Virus record (IMG/VR): IMGVR_UViG_3300040811_000379
Span: 1 to 25,065 of that record
Length of the DNA: 25,065 nucleotides
From: a virus
Reading direction: 5' to 3' (one strand)
A program made the translations under genes and the position numbers. The notes beneath the pieces are model-generated. The model did not search any database, was not told the origin of the DNA, and saw nothing but the letters and a program-made list of their open reading frames with translations. Shown one piece after another: positions 1-6,886 of the stretch. Numbering within the stretch: position 1 is the first letter of the stretch; each line of letters starts with the position of its first letter.

Positions 1-1552
1 CACGTTCACATAATGCATTATCATAAACAAAATTTGGGAATGTATATTTGATCCATCCTGCAACTTCGTCTATTAGGTACTCTCTGTTGATTTTTATTAG
101 GTCGCCTGTTTGAATTCCACCCCAAGAGTCTGTGCCAGCAAATCCTGTTGCTGTAACTTCTGCCGGACTGTCATTTTCTTCTTTTGTAACAGTTTGGAAG
201 TATGGTCCTGGTTCAGGAGCGGATGTCTTAATAACTTCTTCTGCACGTCTTGCTGCTGCATTAATTGTTCTGTAAGCATAATTGAGAGATGCACCTTCTT
301 TTCCTGGAGGTACGCCAATCATTCTGTCATCGCCATCTAAGCTGACAAAAATGTTCTGTGTAGATGCGTAGCCTGAGTTATCAACATAAAATTTAGTTGC
401 TGCTTGTAAATCGTCTGCTCCGTTTGGTTTACCAAAACCCGCTAGTTCTCCTGGATGATCTGATAATGTTAGTATGCCTTCCATTTCGTCGCCTTGTCTG
501 CGAACTATGGAATCTCTTGGCATTGCTACATCACTTAAGAAGTTACCTTGTAAATTAGCATCAACACCGGTATCAACCATTTGATGTACATCGTCATCAG
601 CTTTCGTTCCACTTATGTAAGTTTTCGCTGCGTCAGCTTCAGTGTCACTTACAAGAGCAGCATCTTGTCTTCTTAAGAATACTGAAAGTAGGTTTTCACT
701 TACAAATCTTAAGAAGTATACTGGCTGTACAACACCTACTGCTGATGTTGTAGCAGTAGCAACAAATACTTCTCCTACTGTACCAAAATCAGCACCGATG
801 CTTGTCCAAGGCACATTGCCTACTGTTTTAATTTTATATGTTTGTCCTATTACAATAGTTGAAGCAGCTTGTTCACTATATAAGTTTACTGGATCAGTGT
901 ATATCGAATCAAAAACAAATTTTAATCCATTGATACTTGTATCGTAACCGTGATTAACAACTTCAATATCGCCGTTTAAGTAACGAGAGATATTAAGTTT
1001 ATACGAATTTTGAGTTAATGGTTCAGGTGCAACTCTAATTGGAAGTCCTGAACTAATATATCTTCTGTCAGCATAACCTTTGTTAATAACTAAGTCATCA
1101 ATGTTAATATTTGTATTGTGAATGTCATTAAACTGTTGAGCGGCTTCATTAGAAACTGCAATATTAGCAATAGCATTTGACGCTGCGTTTAGTGGAGCTC
1201 CTAAACTCGGACTTGTATCGTCTGATAACTGCGTAAAGCCTGAACTAATTATAAGTTTTCCAGGTACACTGTAACTAAATGTAATTGTATCTGTTGCTTG
1301 TGAATCTAATGCACTATTTGACGCTAGTTCGACTAAATCAAGTCCACTTCCGTCTGTTTTAACTAAAGGAACTGTGCTTGGTAATAATGTGTCTGGTGTA
1401 TCACTTAGTGCTGTAAATGAAATAGTACCACTTTGACCGAAAATAGCGTAAATTTCTTGGAAGTTTTCATTTACTTTACGGAATGATTCTCTAATACTAT
1501 CGCCGGTGCCGTCATTACCCTCAACACCGATATTAATGTCTTGTCTTGCCAT
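1..1552 (-). CDS. Tail-fibre-like virion structural protein, C-terminus beyond the window
   Basis: I followed the frame by hand from the ATG at 1552 to the left edge and found no stop, so at least 517 codons lie here and the C-terminus is missing. The N-terminus contains NIGVEGNDGTGDSIRESF followed by KVNENFQEIYAIFG, which I recognise from N-termini of structural proteins of marine T4-like phages. Further on, residues around 358-400 include ATKFYVDNSG, and the visible end contains NFVYDNALCER, also typical of these large fibre or baseplate-associated proteins. A late-promoter box lies 38 bp upstream, which fits a virion gene. The exact place in the particle cannot be told from sequence. Family assignment is fairly sure; the specific role is inference. 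Confidence 0.8.
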   Translation of the reverse strand, partial: MARQDINIGVEGNDGTGDSIRESFRKVNENFQEIYAIFGQSGTISFTALSDTPDTLLPSTVPLVKTDGSGLDLVELASNSALDSQATDTITFSYSVPGKLIISSGFTQLSDDTSPSLGAPLNAASNAIANIAVSNEAAQQFNDIHNTNINIDDLVINKGYADRRYISSGLPIRVAPEPLTQNSYKLNISRYLNGDIEVVNHGYDTSINGLKFVFDSIYTDPVNLYSEQAASTIVIGQTYKIKTVGNVPWTSIGADFGTVGEVFVATATTSAVGVVQPVYFLRFVSENLLSVFLRRQDAALVSDTEADAAKTYISGTKADDDVHQMVDTGVDANLQGNFLSDVAMPRDSIVRRQGDEMEGILTLSDHPGELAGFGKPNGADDLQAATKFYVDNSGYASTQNIFVSLDGDDRMIGVPPGKEGASLNYAYRTINAAARRAEEVIKTSAPEPGPYFQTVTKEENDSPAEVTATGFAGTDSWGGIQTGDLIKINREYLIDEVAGWIKYTFPNFVYDNALCER

Positions 1553-1590
1553 TTATGTATGCTCCACTATGGTTTTTGCTGTAACATAGT

Positions 1591-1598
1591 TATTTATC
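1591..1598 (-). promoter_or_regulatory. T4-like late promoter (GATAAATA)
   Basis: On the minus strand this reads GATAAATA, one base from the T4 late consensus TATAAATA, 38 bp before the start of the structural gene. The same octamer precedes the other tail-fibre-like gene (7997-8004). Confidence 0.6.
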
Positions 1599-1631
1599 GT
1601 ATCGTTTTATAATCTTAATGTAAATAGTAAT

Positions 1632-1919
1632 ATGTTCATTCGAGAATATTCTATTAAAAAATTACACGAAAGATCTAGTAAACTAGGCAAAATACATCGC
1701 TATTATAGAACTTTAACAATGGTTTTACTACGCTGTGATAATTGTTCTAGTGAGTTTGTGCGTCCTAGAGGAAGTATGAATCCAAAAAGGCTAAACAATA
1801 ACTATTTTCACGTTTGTAGTAATTGTGATGCTAAGACATTTGCCCAGAAAAAAGGAGTAGAGCGCAAGCAAATATGGGATTTACCTGCAAGCTCTGACAT
1901 TCCTATTGGTCGAATATAG
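1632..1919 (+). CDS. Small zinc-ribbon protein, function unknown
   Basis: This 95-aa protein carries two CxxC pairs, CDNC at about residues 35-38 and CSNC at about 62-65. They are spaced like a zinc ribbon, and a basic N-terminal arm precedes them. The C-terminal stretch KQIWDLPASSDIPIGRI looks like a defined conserved tail rather than random sequence. It is divergent from the structural gene at 1552 and converges with the IscA-like gene, overlapping it by 17 bp. A TATAAT at 1608-1613 on this strand could be a -10 element, but I see no good -35 and no clear ribosome-binding site. A nucleic-acid-binding role is a guess from the zinc ribbon only. Confidence 0.65.
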   Translation: MFIREYSIKKLHERSSKLGKIHRYYRTLTMVLLRCDNCSSEFVRPRGSMNPKRLNNNYFHVCSNCDAKTFAQKKGVERKQIWDLPASSDIPIGRI

Positions 1920-2274
1920 TTTCTTTAAAATTTACACTGACTCCGCAGCCGCAAGATGATTGTGCGTTTGGATTTTGTATATCAAACATTGCACCGATAA
2001 TATCCTTTTTATAGTCTACAATAGACCCTAATAGAAACATAACGCTGTCTTTGCCAATAACAAATGCACAACCTTCTTTTGTTTTTACTACTTCGTCGTT
2101 AGGATGTAGGTCAGTAGGTGATTCTACTAACCCCCATTCATATTCAAATCCAGCACATCCGCCGCCTTTTAGATTAAGACTTATACCGTACACTTCATTT
2201 TCAGTAGAAAGTGCATTAATCTGCTTCTCTGCTGCTTCAGTTAAGGATACTATTCGCTTTTCCAAATTGTCCAC
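1903..2274 (-). CDS. A-type iron-sulfur cluster carrier (IscA/ErpA/HesB family)
   Basis: The 123-aa product has the three conserved cysteines of A-type Fe-S carriers. One is in GGGCAGFEYEW near residues 37-47, and a C-terminal CGCG pair sits near 108-111 followed by VSVNF. Proteins of this family accept Fe-S clusters from a scaffold and pass them to apo-enzymes. Length fits the family (about 105-125 aa). It starts 25 bp inside the end of the small membrane-protein gene, so the two are probably cotranscribed from the late promoter at 2435-2449. It may serve host or phage Fe-S enzymes during infection, which is inference. Confidence 0.88.
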   Translation of the reverse strand: MDNLEKRIVSLTEAAEKQINALSTENEVYGISLNLKGGGCAGFEYEWGLVESPTDLHPNDEVVKTKEGCAFVIGKDSVMFLLGSIVDYKKDIIGAMFDIQNPNAQSSCGCGVSVNFKETIFDQ

Positions 2275-2414
2275 GCTCCGTATGCTATTGCACCATATGC
2301 TGCCAATTTAGCAAAAGGCCCTGCAATTAAAACAATTAATCCTAATACAATTAGAACTGCACCATCCCAAGATGTGCGTTCTTCTAATCTACTGTTAATC
2401 CATTTTTTAATCAT
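2250..2414 (-). CDS. Small membrane protein, function unknown
   Basis: I place the start at the ATG at 2414 because it has a strong Shine-Dalgarno site (AAGGAG, about 7 bp upstream). The longer reading from 2435 would begin before that site. The 54-aa product starts with the basic MIKKWINSRLEER. It then has one or two hydrophobic segments: AVLIVLGLIVLIAGPFAKLA and an alanine-rich AYGAIAYGAWTIW. It overlaps the IscA-like gene downstream. The late promoter box begins 22 bp before the start. No family recognised. Confidence 0.7.
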   Translation of the reverse strand: MIKKWINSRLEERTSWDGAVLIVLGLIVLIAGPFAKLAAYGAIAYGAWTIWKSE

Positions 2415-2434
2415 ATTTCTTCTCCTTGTGTACA

Positions 2435-2449
2435 ATATTTAGTAAATAT
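2435..2449. promoter_or_regulatory. Near-palindromic bidirectional late promoter
   Basis: The 15-bp sequence ATATTTAGTAAATAT is palindromic except at its centre. It presents a TAAATA core on both strands: CTAAATA on minus, GTAAATA on plus. Exactly 21 bp separate each core from the start codons at 2414 (minus) and 2470 (plus). Confidence 0.55.
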
Positions 2450-2469
2450 ATCATTTACAGGAGAAAAAA

Positions 2470-2715
2470 ATGTTTAATTGGCTTTTTGGAAAATTCAAAA
2501 ACTGGACGTTTATCCCTCACGACACAATGACTGTTCAAGAATATGATAAACACGTAAAAATCAACAATAGAAATAAACTTAAGAAATTAGTTGAAGAAAA
2601 GAAACTAGCAAGCCTATCTAAGAAAGAATTGCTTAAACTTGCAGACGAGTGTGATATCAAAGTAAGTGCTAGTCTTAGAAAAGCAGATCTAATTAAGAAA
2701 CTTAGCGTCGACTAA
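2470..2715 (+). CDS. Small protein with SAP/Rho-N-like helical motif
   Basis: This 81-aa basic protein has a strong ribosome-binding site (AGGAG) 7 bp before its ATG. The C-terminal part, LSKKELLKLADECDIKVSAS followed by LRKADLIKKL (about residues 49-78), fits the helix-extended-helix pattern of SAP/Rho-N/HeH motifs, which often bind nucleic acids. The N-terminal MFNWLFGKFKNWTF is aromatic. The gene is divergent from the small membrane-protein gene, sharing the symmetrical promoter element. It overlaps the end of the convergent coiled-coil gene by 14 bp. Nucleic-acid binding is inferred from the motif alone. Confidence 0.7.
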   Translation: MFNWLFGKFKNWTFIPHDTMTVQEYDKHVKINNRNKLKKLVEEKKLASLSKKELLKLADECDIKVSASLRKADLIKKLSVD

Positions 2716-2995
2716 TAATTGCTGACTGTAATTGCTGTAGAGCAGTTTCCTGTCTAGTTAATTTACGTTCTAGAACATCGATAGCAGCTCTTTGCTTTCT
2801 TGATTGTTCTTCTAAACTACGTACATACTCAATCGTAGGAATCTCTCTCGAAGTCCCATCCTCGCTCACCATTGTAAATCGGTCAACACCTTGACCTTTT
2901 AATCCACCAGTAACTCTGTTTGGATTCTTGTTAGATGATAATGGGGTCCGGTCCGGCAACTTTCTGCCGTACATCGTGTTTAAATAGTTGCTCAT
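2702..2995 (-). CDS. Small late protein with C-terminal coiled coil
   Basis: I choose the ATG at 2995 (MSNYLNTMYGRKLPD) because GGAG lies 9 bp upstream. It also places the start 17 bp after a perfect late-promoter box, TATAAATA. The product has 97 aa. The N-terminal half is polar with RVTGGLKGQG. The C-terminal half, from about residue 58, is a likely coiled coil (SLEEQSRKQRAAIDVLERKL and so on). Its first 65 bp lie inside the 3' end of the UvdE gene in another frame. The late promoter and coiled coil suggest a virion or assembly role, which is inference. Confidence 0.72.
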   Translation of the reverse strand: MSNYLNTMYGRKLPDRTPLSSNKNPNRVTGGLKGQGVDRFTMVSEDGTSREIPTIEYVRSLEEQSRKQRAAIDVLERKLTRQETALQQLQSAIISRR

Positions 2996-4022
2996 TCTGT
3001 TTCTCCATATAGTATTTATATAGTGCAATACTCGCTAGGTTCTTACATTTGGACTCACACATAATATCTGCATATGGTAAAAACGACAAAGCCCAATCAT
3101 TTACAGCATTGTTTGGATAGTAATCACTATGCGCTCTAAGTTTACCTTTTTTGTATCCTGCTTCTAGTAGTGCAGGAAAGTCAGGCATAGTATCGTGTGC
3201 AAAACCTTCGGGTAAGTGTTCATTACGACTATATGAATAATGCATAGCCGGACGAACACCACGCCACGAATCTATTACGCGAGCAAATCTATCGTCGGTT
3301 GGTAAAATGTATTCGCCTTCGCGGCACCAGTGATGGTGTATGTCAAGAACGAGTGCGCAGGTGTCGACCAGTTCAAGCGAGTCTTCAAGGCCCCACTTGT
3401 TTTCGTCGTTCTCGATCGTAATTGTATTTCTCGCTTCTGGAGATAATCTGTTGTCAACAACGTGTTTAATACCGGCTGGACCCTTACGGCCGGAGATGTG
3501 GACATTGCATTTAAAGTCTTGGAAGGTCTTACCATATCCCATCCAGCGCAAGACATCGGTGTGATATTCAAATTCTTCTATGCTCCGTTCTACTATTTCT
3601 TCGTTGTCGCTTGCAAGTACAGTAAATTGGCCTGGGTGCATCGATAGTCGGACATCGAGGGCTCTTGCCGTTTCTCCGACTTTTGCGAACTCTCGTTCTG
3701 CGTAGGCAACAACGTCAGGACGCTTCCAATAATAGCACCAATCACGCTGGGTATAAACAGGAAGTACATCAGAACCCAATCGTACCATCCGTAATTCAGT
3801 TGGAAGAGATCCCACATATTCAATCAACCTTTTGTATGACGCAATGTTATGGACCATAATGTCCCACAAGCGTTCTTCAGCAACATCACGTGTCTGTCTG
3901 TTAAGCCACTGTACTGTTGTGCTACGAGTATTTAGCGGTCGTTGAATTTCTTCTAGTAGTTTTTTCTTCTGCGTTTGATCTGGATGCATATACTTGCAGG
4001 CAAATCCAATTCGTTTAATCAT
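2931..4022 (-). CDS. uvdE: UV damage endonuclease (UvdE/UvsE family)
   Basis: The 363-aa protein begins MIKRIGFACKYMHPD and contains the metal-site motifs of this TIM-barrel endonuclease family. These are RLSMHPGQFTVLAS (about 127-140), VHISGRKG, ITIENDENKWG, VLDIHHHWC and AMHYSYSRN. UvdE nicks DNA 5' to UV photoproducts and starts alternative excision repair, a useful function for a virus in surface water. The start overlaps the stop of the upstream oxygenase-like gene by one base (TAATG), so translation is likely coupled. The last 22 codons overlap the next gene in a different frame. The gene is full length for the family. Confidence 0.93.
   Translation of the reverse strand: MIKRIGFACKYMHPDQTQKKKLLEEIQRPLNTRSTTVQWLNRQTRDVAEERLWDIMVHNIASYKRLIEYVGSLPTELRMVRLGSDVLPVYTQRDWCYYWKRPDVVAYAEREFAKVGETARALDVRLSMHPGQFTVLASDNEEIVERSIEEFEYHTDVLRWMGYGKTFQDFKCNVHISGRKGPAGIKHVVDNRLSPEARNTITIENDENKWGLEDSLELVDTCALVLDIHHHWCREGEYILPTDDRFARVIDSWRGVRPAMHYSYSRNEHLPEGFAHDTMPDFPALLEAGYKKGKLRAHSDYYPNNAVNDWALSFLPYADIMCESKCKNLASIALYKYYMEKQNEQLFKHDVRQKVAGPDPIII
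3013..3020 (-). promoter_or_regulatory. T4-like late promoter (perfect TATAAATA) inside uvdE
   Basis: The minus strand reads TATAAATA, the exact T4 late consensus, within the 3' part of the UvdE coding sequence and 17 bp before the start at 2995. It would uncouple the small coiled-coil gene from the upstream repair gene. Confidence 0.6.
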
Positions 4023-4579
4023 TAAAAAGTCCTTGCTGTGTTGAAACTTAAAACATATCGTTCTTCTGTGTCATTAACTTCAGTTTCGTGTGTAAGCCAA
4101 CTAGGAAAAATATAAAGAACATTTTCTCGTGCTGGGAAGTAATTGAAATATGTGTTTAATTCTGATTCGCCTTTGAATACATCATTCATTCTATACAGGC
4201 TAATCGGACTATGGAAAATAAGACTAGCACTTCCTTCTGCAACTTTAGGATAGTATGCGCCACTAACGACACTGCCTTCGTGTCTGTGTGGTTTAACTCT
4301 ACTGCCAGGTGTCATACTGTTCATCCAGCTGTTACTGATAAACATATCACTTAGGTTCATACGCTCTGCATATATATCGACACATTTTTGTAGTGTATCT
4401 TTTAGATCTGGATAGGCATCTATATTCCATCCGCCACCGTTGTAGTTACTAGAGCCTCCATCCATTAATAAGTGATCAACACCTTTGTAGTTGTCTATTA
4501 ATACTTTATTGTCTACATCACCAGTCAAGTCAAATGCTATAACAAGTGTAGGAAACAGTAGGTAATCTTGATGTTTCAT
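4022..4579 (-). CDS. Putative 2OG-Fe(II) oxygenase-like protein
   Basis: This 185-aa protein has the pattern of phage 2-oxoglutarate/Fe(II) oxygenase-like proteins. It shows SNSWMNSMTPGSRVKPHRHE, then GSVVSGAYY, and a C-terminal YIFPSWLTHETEV and ERYVLSFN. The candidate iron ligands are histidines in PHRHE and SWLTHE; the basic residue ERY would bind 2-oxoglutarate. It heads a two-gene unit with UvdE. A TTGACT-17-TATAAT promoter ends only 7 bp before the ATG and there is no Shine-Dalgarno site, so the mRNA may be leaderless. The substrate is unknown. Two other proteins in the window belong to the same broad fold (15977-16573 and 23481-24023). Confidence 0.8.
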   Translation of the reverse strand: MKHQDYLLFPTLVIAFDLTGDVDNKVLIDNYKGVDHLLMDGGSSNYNGGGWNIDAYPDLKDTLQKCVDIYAERMNLSDMFISNSWMNSMTPGSRVKPHRHEGSVVSGAYYPKVAEGSASLIFHSPISLYRMNDVFKGESELNTYFNYFPARENVLYIFPSWLTHETEVNDTEERYVLSFNTARTF

Positions 4580-4585
4580 TATATT

Positions 4586-4614
4586 ATTATACTTTCTTCT
4601 ACTAACAAAGTCAA
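4586..4614 (-). promoter_or_regulatory. Sigma70-type promoter
   Basis: On the minus strand TTGACT (4614-4609), a 17-bp spacer and a perfect TATAAT (4591-4586). The predicted start site falls on or next to the A of the ATG at 4579. Confidence 0.75.
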
Positions 4615-5483
4615 GTCCAATTCTTTACTACCCAAGGATCTTCGCAGTTTTCTGGATTAGGATCTCCGTGGAATACACAAACAACACAACCTTGTGGGGG
4701 TTCACAATGTTCTATTGTTCTTAGTCGTCTAGTACCTCTTGCCATATTGTAAAGTAGATCTTTTGATTGTCTGATTTCCCATTTCCAACTTAGTATCCAA
4801 TTATCAGGAAATAGCGTTGCAGGCATCTCTTCGTGTGTGGCTTCATACAGCCAATCTTGATCTCCGTGGAATTTTTTCTGTATAGAACGCTGATGTTTTT
4901 TAAAGTTTTCCCAATAATGGTTGAGTTGTCCTGAACGAAATTTAATTATAGAACTATTATACTTTGGCCAAGTAGGACGCATTTTGCGTGTAAAGTCTCT
5001 AATGGTGCACCAACTGTCATTACCAAATGTAAACAACTGATCTATGTTATCTGCAATAACAACATCGAGATCCATATAAAGGATAGTGCCACGTAATCCT
5101 AAATCATTAGAGAATATATAAGGCTTGCACCACCATCCTTCAATACCATCTGGTAATGGTATAGTTCCTATGTTAGGATTGATCCCGTGTGGATCATCTG
5201 TAAGACAAATAAATTCAAAGTCAAGTGTGCAATTACGCTTGACCATATTATACAATGTATTAACATAATCACTAGAATATTTAGAGCCGTGTTTTAGACA
5301 CAGCACATAATATTTTTCCACACTTTTTTGCGGCAAGTCTTCGTGTGTTTCTACACTTATCTGCGCCTTAGCAAGTTTTTCTTTTAATTTACGAGCTTTG
5401 CGTTGTTGTTTATTTTCGCCGACAACATATTTTTTGACCAAGTTATGCCTCGTAGATAGCTGAGTTTGCTCCGTGTTCTGCAC
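4611..5483 (-). CDS. Putative glycosyltransferase (GT-A fold, DxD motif)
   Basis: Up to 290 aa. A basic N-terminal stretch is followed from about residue 58 by a GT-A-like domain: YYVLCLKHGSKYSSDYVNTL, then FEFICLTDD, then a hydrophobic strand ending in a DxD motif, GTILYMDLDVVIADNIDQLF. Later come HGDQDWLY and VFHGDPNP. This order matches family-8-like sugar transferases, where DxD holds the metal and the nucleotide sugar. The start is unsure: GTG at 5483 overlaps QueD by 41 bp with a poor ribosome site. An in-frame TTG at 5441, two bases after the QueD stop, has GAGG 6 bp upstream. The acceptor could be virion protein, DNA or host surface and cannot be told here. Confidence 0.78.
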   Translation of the reverse strand: MQNTEQTQLSTRHNLVKKYVVGENKQQRKARKLKEKLAKAQISVETHEDLPQKSVEKYYVLCLKHGSKYSSDYVNTLYNMVKRNCTLDFEFICLTDDPHGINPNIGTIPLPDGIEGWWCKPYIFSNDLGLRGTILYMDLDVVIADNIDQLFTFGNDSWCTIRDFTRKMRPTWPKYNSSIIKFRSGQLNHYWENFKKHQRSIQKKFHGDQDWLYEATHEEMPATLFPDNWILSWKWEIRQSKDLLYNMARGTRRLRTIEHCEPPQGCVVCVFHGDPNPENCEDPWVVKNWT

Positions 5484-5892
5484 ACTCGACTCGTACGCAA
5501 TAACAACGATTGTCTGTTGCTTCTCTAATTAGTTTGTCTGCAAAGTTAAATGCGTGTTCTGCAAATTTCTCTGCGCCTACACCGTCGAACAATCTAATTT
5601 CTGCTAAACCTTTTTCTTCTAATTCTAGTAAATCGTCTAAAAACGGATCTGCTTTATCTACTGCAACTTTATGATCAAACATATCTTCAAGCCAAGCCTT
5701 TAGTGGTTTGAGTCCTCCAAAGTCTACTGCCCAGTTTTTGTTGTCGAGATGATCACAACCAAATGTAAATGTAAATGCTAGTGAATAACCGTGTAGCAGA
5801 TGACAGTGTGAATGATCTGCGTTTGGTTGACGGAACACTGCTGATAAGCCAATGTTGTGTCCGTAATGTTTAGTACTAAGATGTTTTGCCAT
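5443..5892 (-). CDS. queD: QueD/6-pyruvoyl-tetrahydropterin synthase family protein
   Basis: The 149-aa product has the family layout. An N-terminal GLSAVFRQPNADHSHCHLLH and GYS corresponds to the Cys...His-Gly-His active-site strand. It is followed by VDFGGLKPLKAWLEDMFDHK, and a C-terminal VRVECAEHGANSAIY carries the conserved Glu and His. QueD makes 6-carboxy-tetrahydropterin on the way to queuosine or 7-deazaguanine bases. One zinc ligand differs: the usual HGH reads HGY, and an HSHCH cluster lies just upstream. I see no other pathway gene in the window. A consensus promoter and a 65-nt structured leader precede it; the ribosome site AGGAG is strong. The family is clear; the exact reaction is less sure because of HGY. 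Confidence 0.85.
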   Translation of the reverse strand: MAKHLSTKHYGHNIGLSAVFRQPNADHSHCHLLHGYSLAFTFTFGCDHLDNKNWAVDFGGLKPLKAWLEDMFDHKVAVDKADPFLDDLLELEEKGLAEIRLFDGVGAEKFAEHAFNFADKLIREATDNRCYCVRVECAEHGANSAIYEA

Positions 5893-5914
5893 ATATTTTT
5901 CTCCTATAAATATG

Positions 5915-5943
5915 TGGCGGCAGAATTAGAAGGGTTGACGCCA
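5915..5943 (-). promoter_or_regulatory. Stem-loop in the 5' leader of queD
   Basis: In the minus-strand RNA a UGGCG/CGCCA stem (5943-5939 with 5919-5915) encloses a 19-nt loop. It lies between the predicted start site near 5957 and the AGGAG ribosome site at 5905-5901. The leader does not match the preQ1-I riboswitch pattern I know, so ligand control is only a possibility. Confidence 0.4.
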
Positions 5944-5954
5944 AGTCCTGTTAA

Positions 5955-6551
5955 TTAGTCTTTATTATATATGATATTACTTATATTGTCAACCATTACA
6001 TTAGGATATTTCCAGGCTTTGGGCAACTTCCAGTTTTCCTCTTGATAGATAGTAAACTGTATCTTAGGAAAACATTCGAACACCATACCAATTTGGTGTA
6101 TCCAGTATCTAGGATCTACAGCTCGCTTGCTTGCATCATCATAGTTTGGTGTGCTTTTGTATATATTGTTGACTTGCTGTGTTTTGCTATGTAAGTCAAA
6201 TCCGATTAGATTAACTGCTTTTAGCTTAGTATACAATGCTGCTATAAGAACAGCATATGGCCCGCTACCCCATTGAAAAGGATCGTCCCATCTATCACTG
6301 CCAACATATGGCAACGGCGGAACTTGTCTTATGTTTTTTGCTTTGAATCGGTCAAACCAGTCTGGTCTTGTATAAACTAAACTATTCTGATTTGCTCCTG
6401 CAGTTAATGCTTCTTGCATCATTCTGCGATCAACGCATATCAAATAATTTGTGAAGTAATCTCTGTAAATAGCATTACAACCAGACTTTGGACCGTCTAG
6501 TTTATCTATGTCAATCTTCGTCCGGCTTTCGCCATTTCCTATTGCCCACAT
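5955..6551 (-). CDS. Putative sugar-enzyme-like protein (MptE/DUF115-like), unproven
   Basis: This 198-aa protein opens with WAIGNGESR, followed by GCNAIYRDYFTNYLICVDRR and later LIGFDLHSK. This GNGxSR start and the GxN...D pattern resemble Rossmann-like DUF115/MptE and some sialyltransferase-like phage proteins that bind nucleotides. It starts 41 bp inside the upstream membrane-protein gene with AAGAGAAG before the ATG. Its 3' end contains the queD promoter. The neighbouring glycosyltransferase supports a role in sugar chemistry, but the family call rests on short motifs only. Confidence 0.55.
   Translation of the reverse strand: MWAIGNGESRTKIDIDKLDGPKSGCNAIYRDYFTNYLICVDRRMMQEALTAGANQNSLVYTRPDWFDRFKAKNIRQVPPLPYVGSDRWDDPFQWGSGPYAVLIAALYTKLKAVNLIGFDLHSKTQQVNNIYKSTPNYDDASKRAVDPRYWIHQIGMVFECFPKIQFTIYQEENWKLPKAWKYPNVMVDNISNIIYNKD
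5964..5992 (-). promoter_or_regulatory. Perfect consensus sigma70 promoter for queD
   Basis: TTGACA (5992-5987), 17-bp spacer, TATAAT (5969-5964) on the minus strand, lying within the 3' end of the preceding gene. Expected start near 5957. Confidence 0.85.
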
Positions 6552-6816
6552 CTTCTCTTAACTCTCTTAGTTCCTTTACAAAAATACCGACTTGTTTTTC
6601 CATACGAAAGGAACATTTTACAATATATACAATTCTATTTATTGCCCACCACCACCAAAAGACGCTGGTTGCGATAAATGTAGTAATTACTATGAGAGCA
6701 GTTGTGTGACTTTTCCAGCCTAATAATATTTCGCCTATAAGGATCGCCAATGCGACAAATGGTGCTGACCACGCCGCATAACGCCAATAACTTGCCTGTT
6801 TTTCTGTGTTTTTCAT
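6511..6816 (-). CDS. Small membrane protein, function unknown
   Basis: This 101-aa protein has two predicted membrane segments, SAPFVALAILIGEILLGW (about 16-33) and ALIVITTFIATSVFWWWWAI (about 40-59). A charged cytoplasmic-type tail with a short helix (VKELRELREDVGNRKWRKP) follows. The start has a good ribosome site (AAGGGGAAAC). A weak late-like box, ATTAAATAC, lies at 6857-6849 and could drive it. The next gene begins inside its 3' end. No family recognised. Confidence 0.65.
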   Translation of the reverse strand: MKNTEKQASYWRYAAWSAPFVALAILIGEILLGWKSHTTALIVITTFIATSVFWWWWAINRIVYIVKCSFRMEKQVGIFVKELRELREDVGNRKWRKPDED

Positions 6817-6886
6817 AGTTTCCCCTTTCTAAGTTCTACTTAGCACTAGTATTTAATATTTTTATATTGGGAATTAAACTAGATTA

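Noticed and set aside
5893-5957. preQ1-I riboswitch in the queD leader.
   Set aside because: The A-rich tail and the GG...ACCC-type loop pairing of known preQ1-I elements are not present; kept only as an unassigned structured leader.
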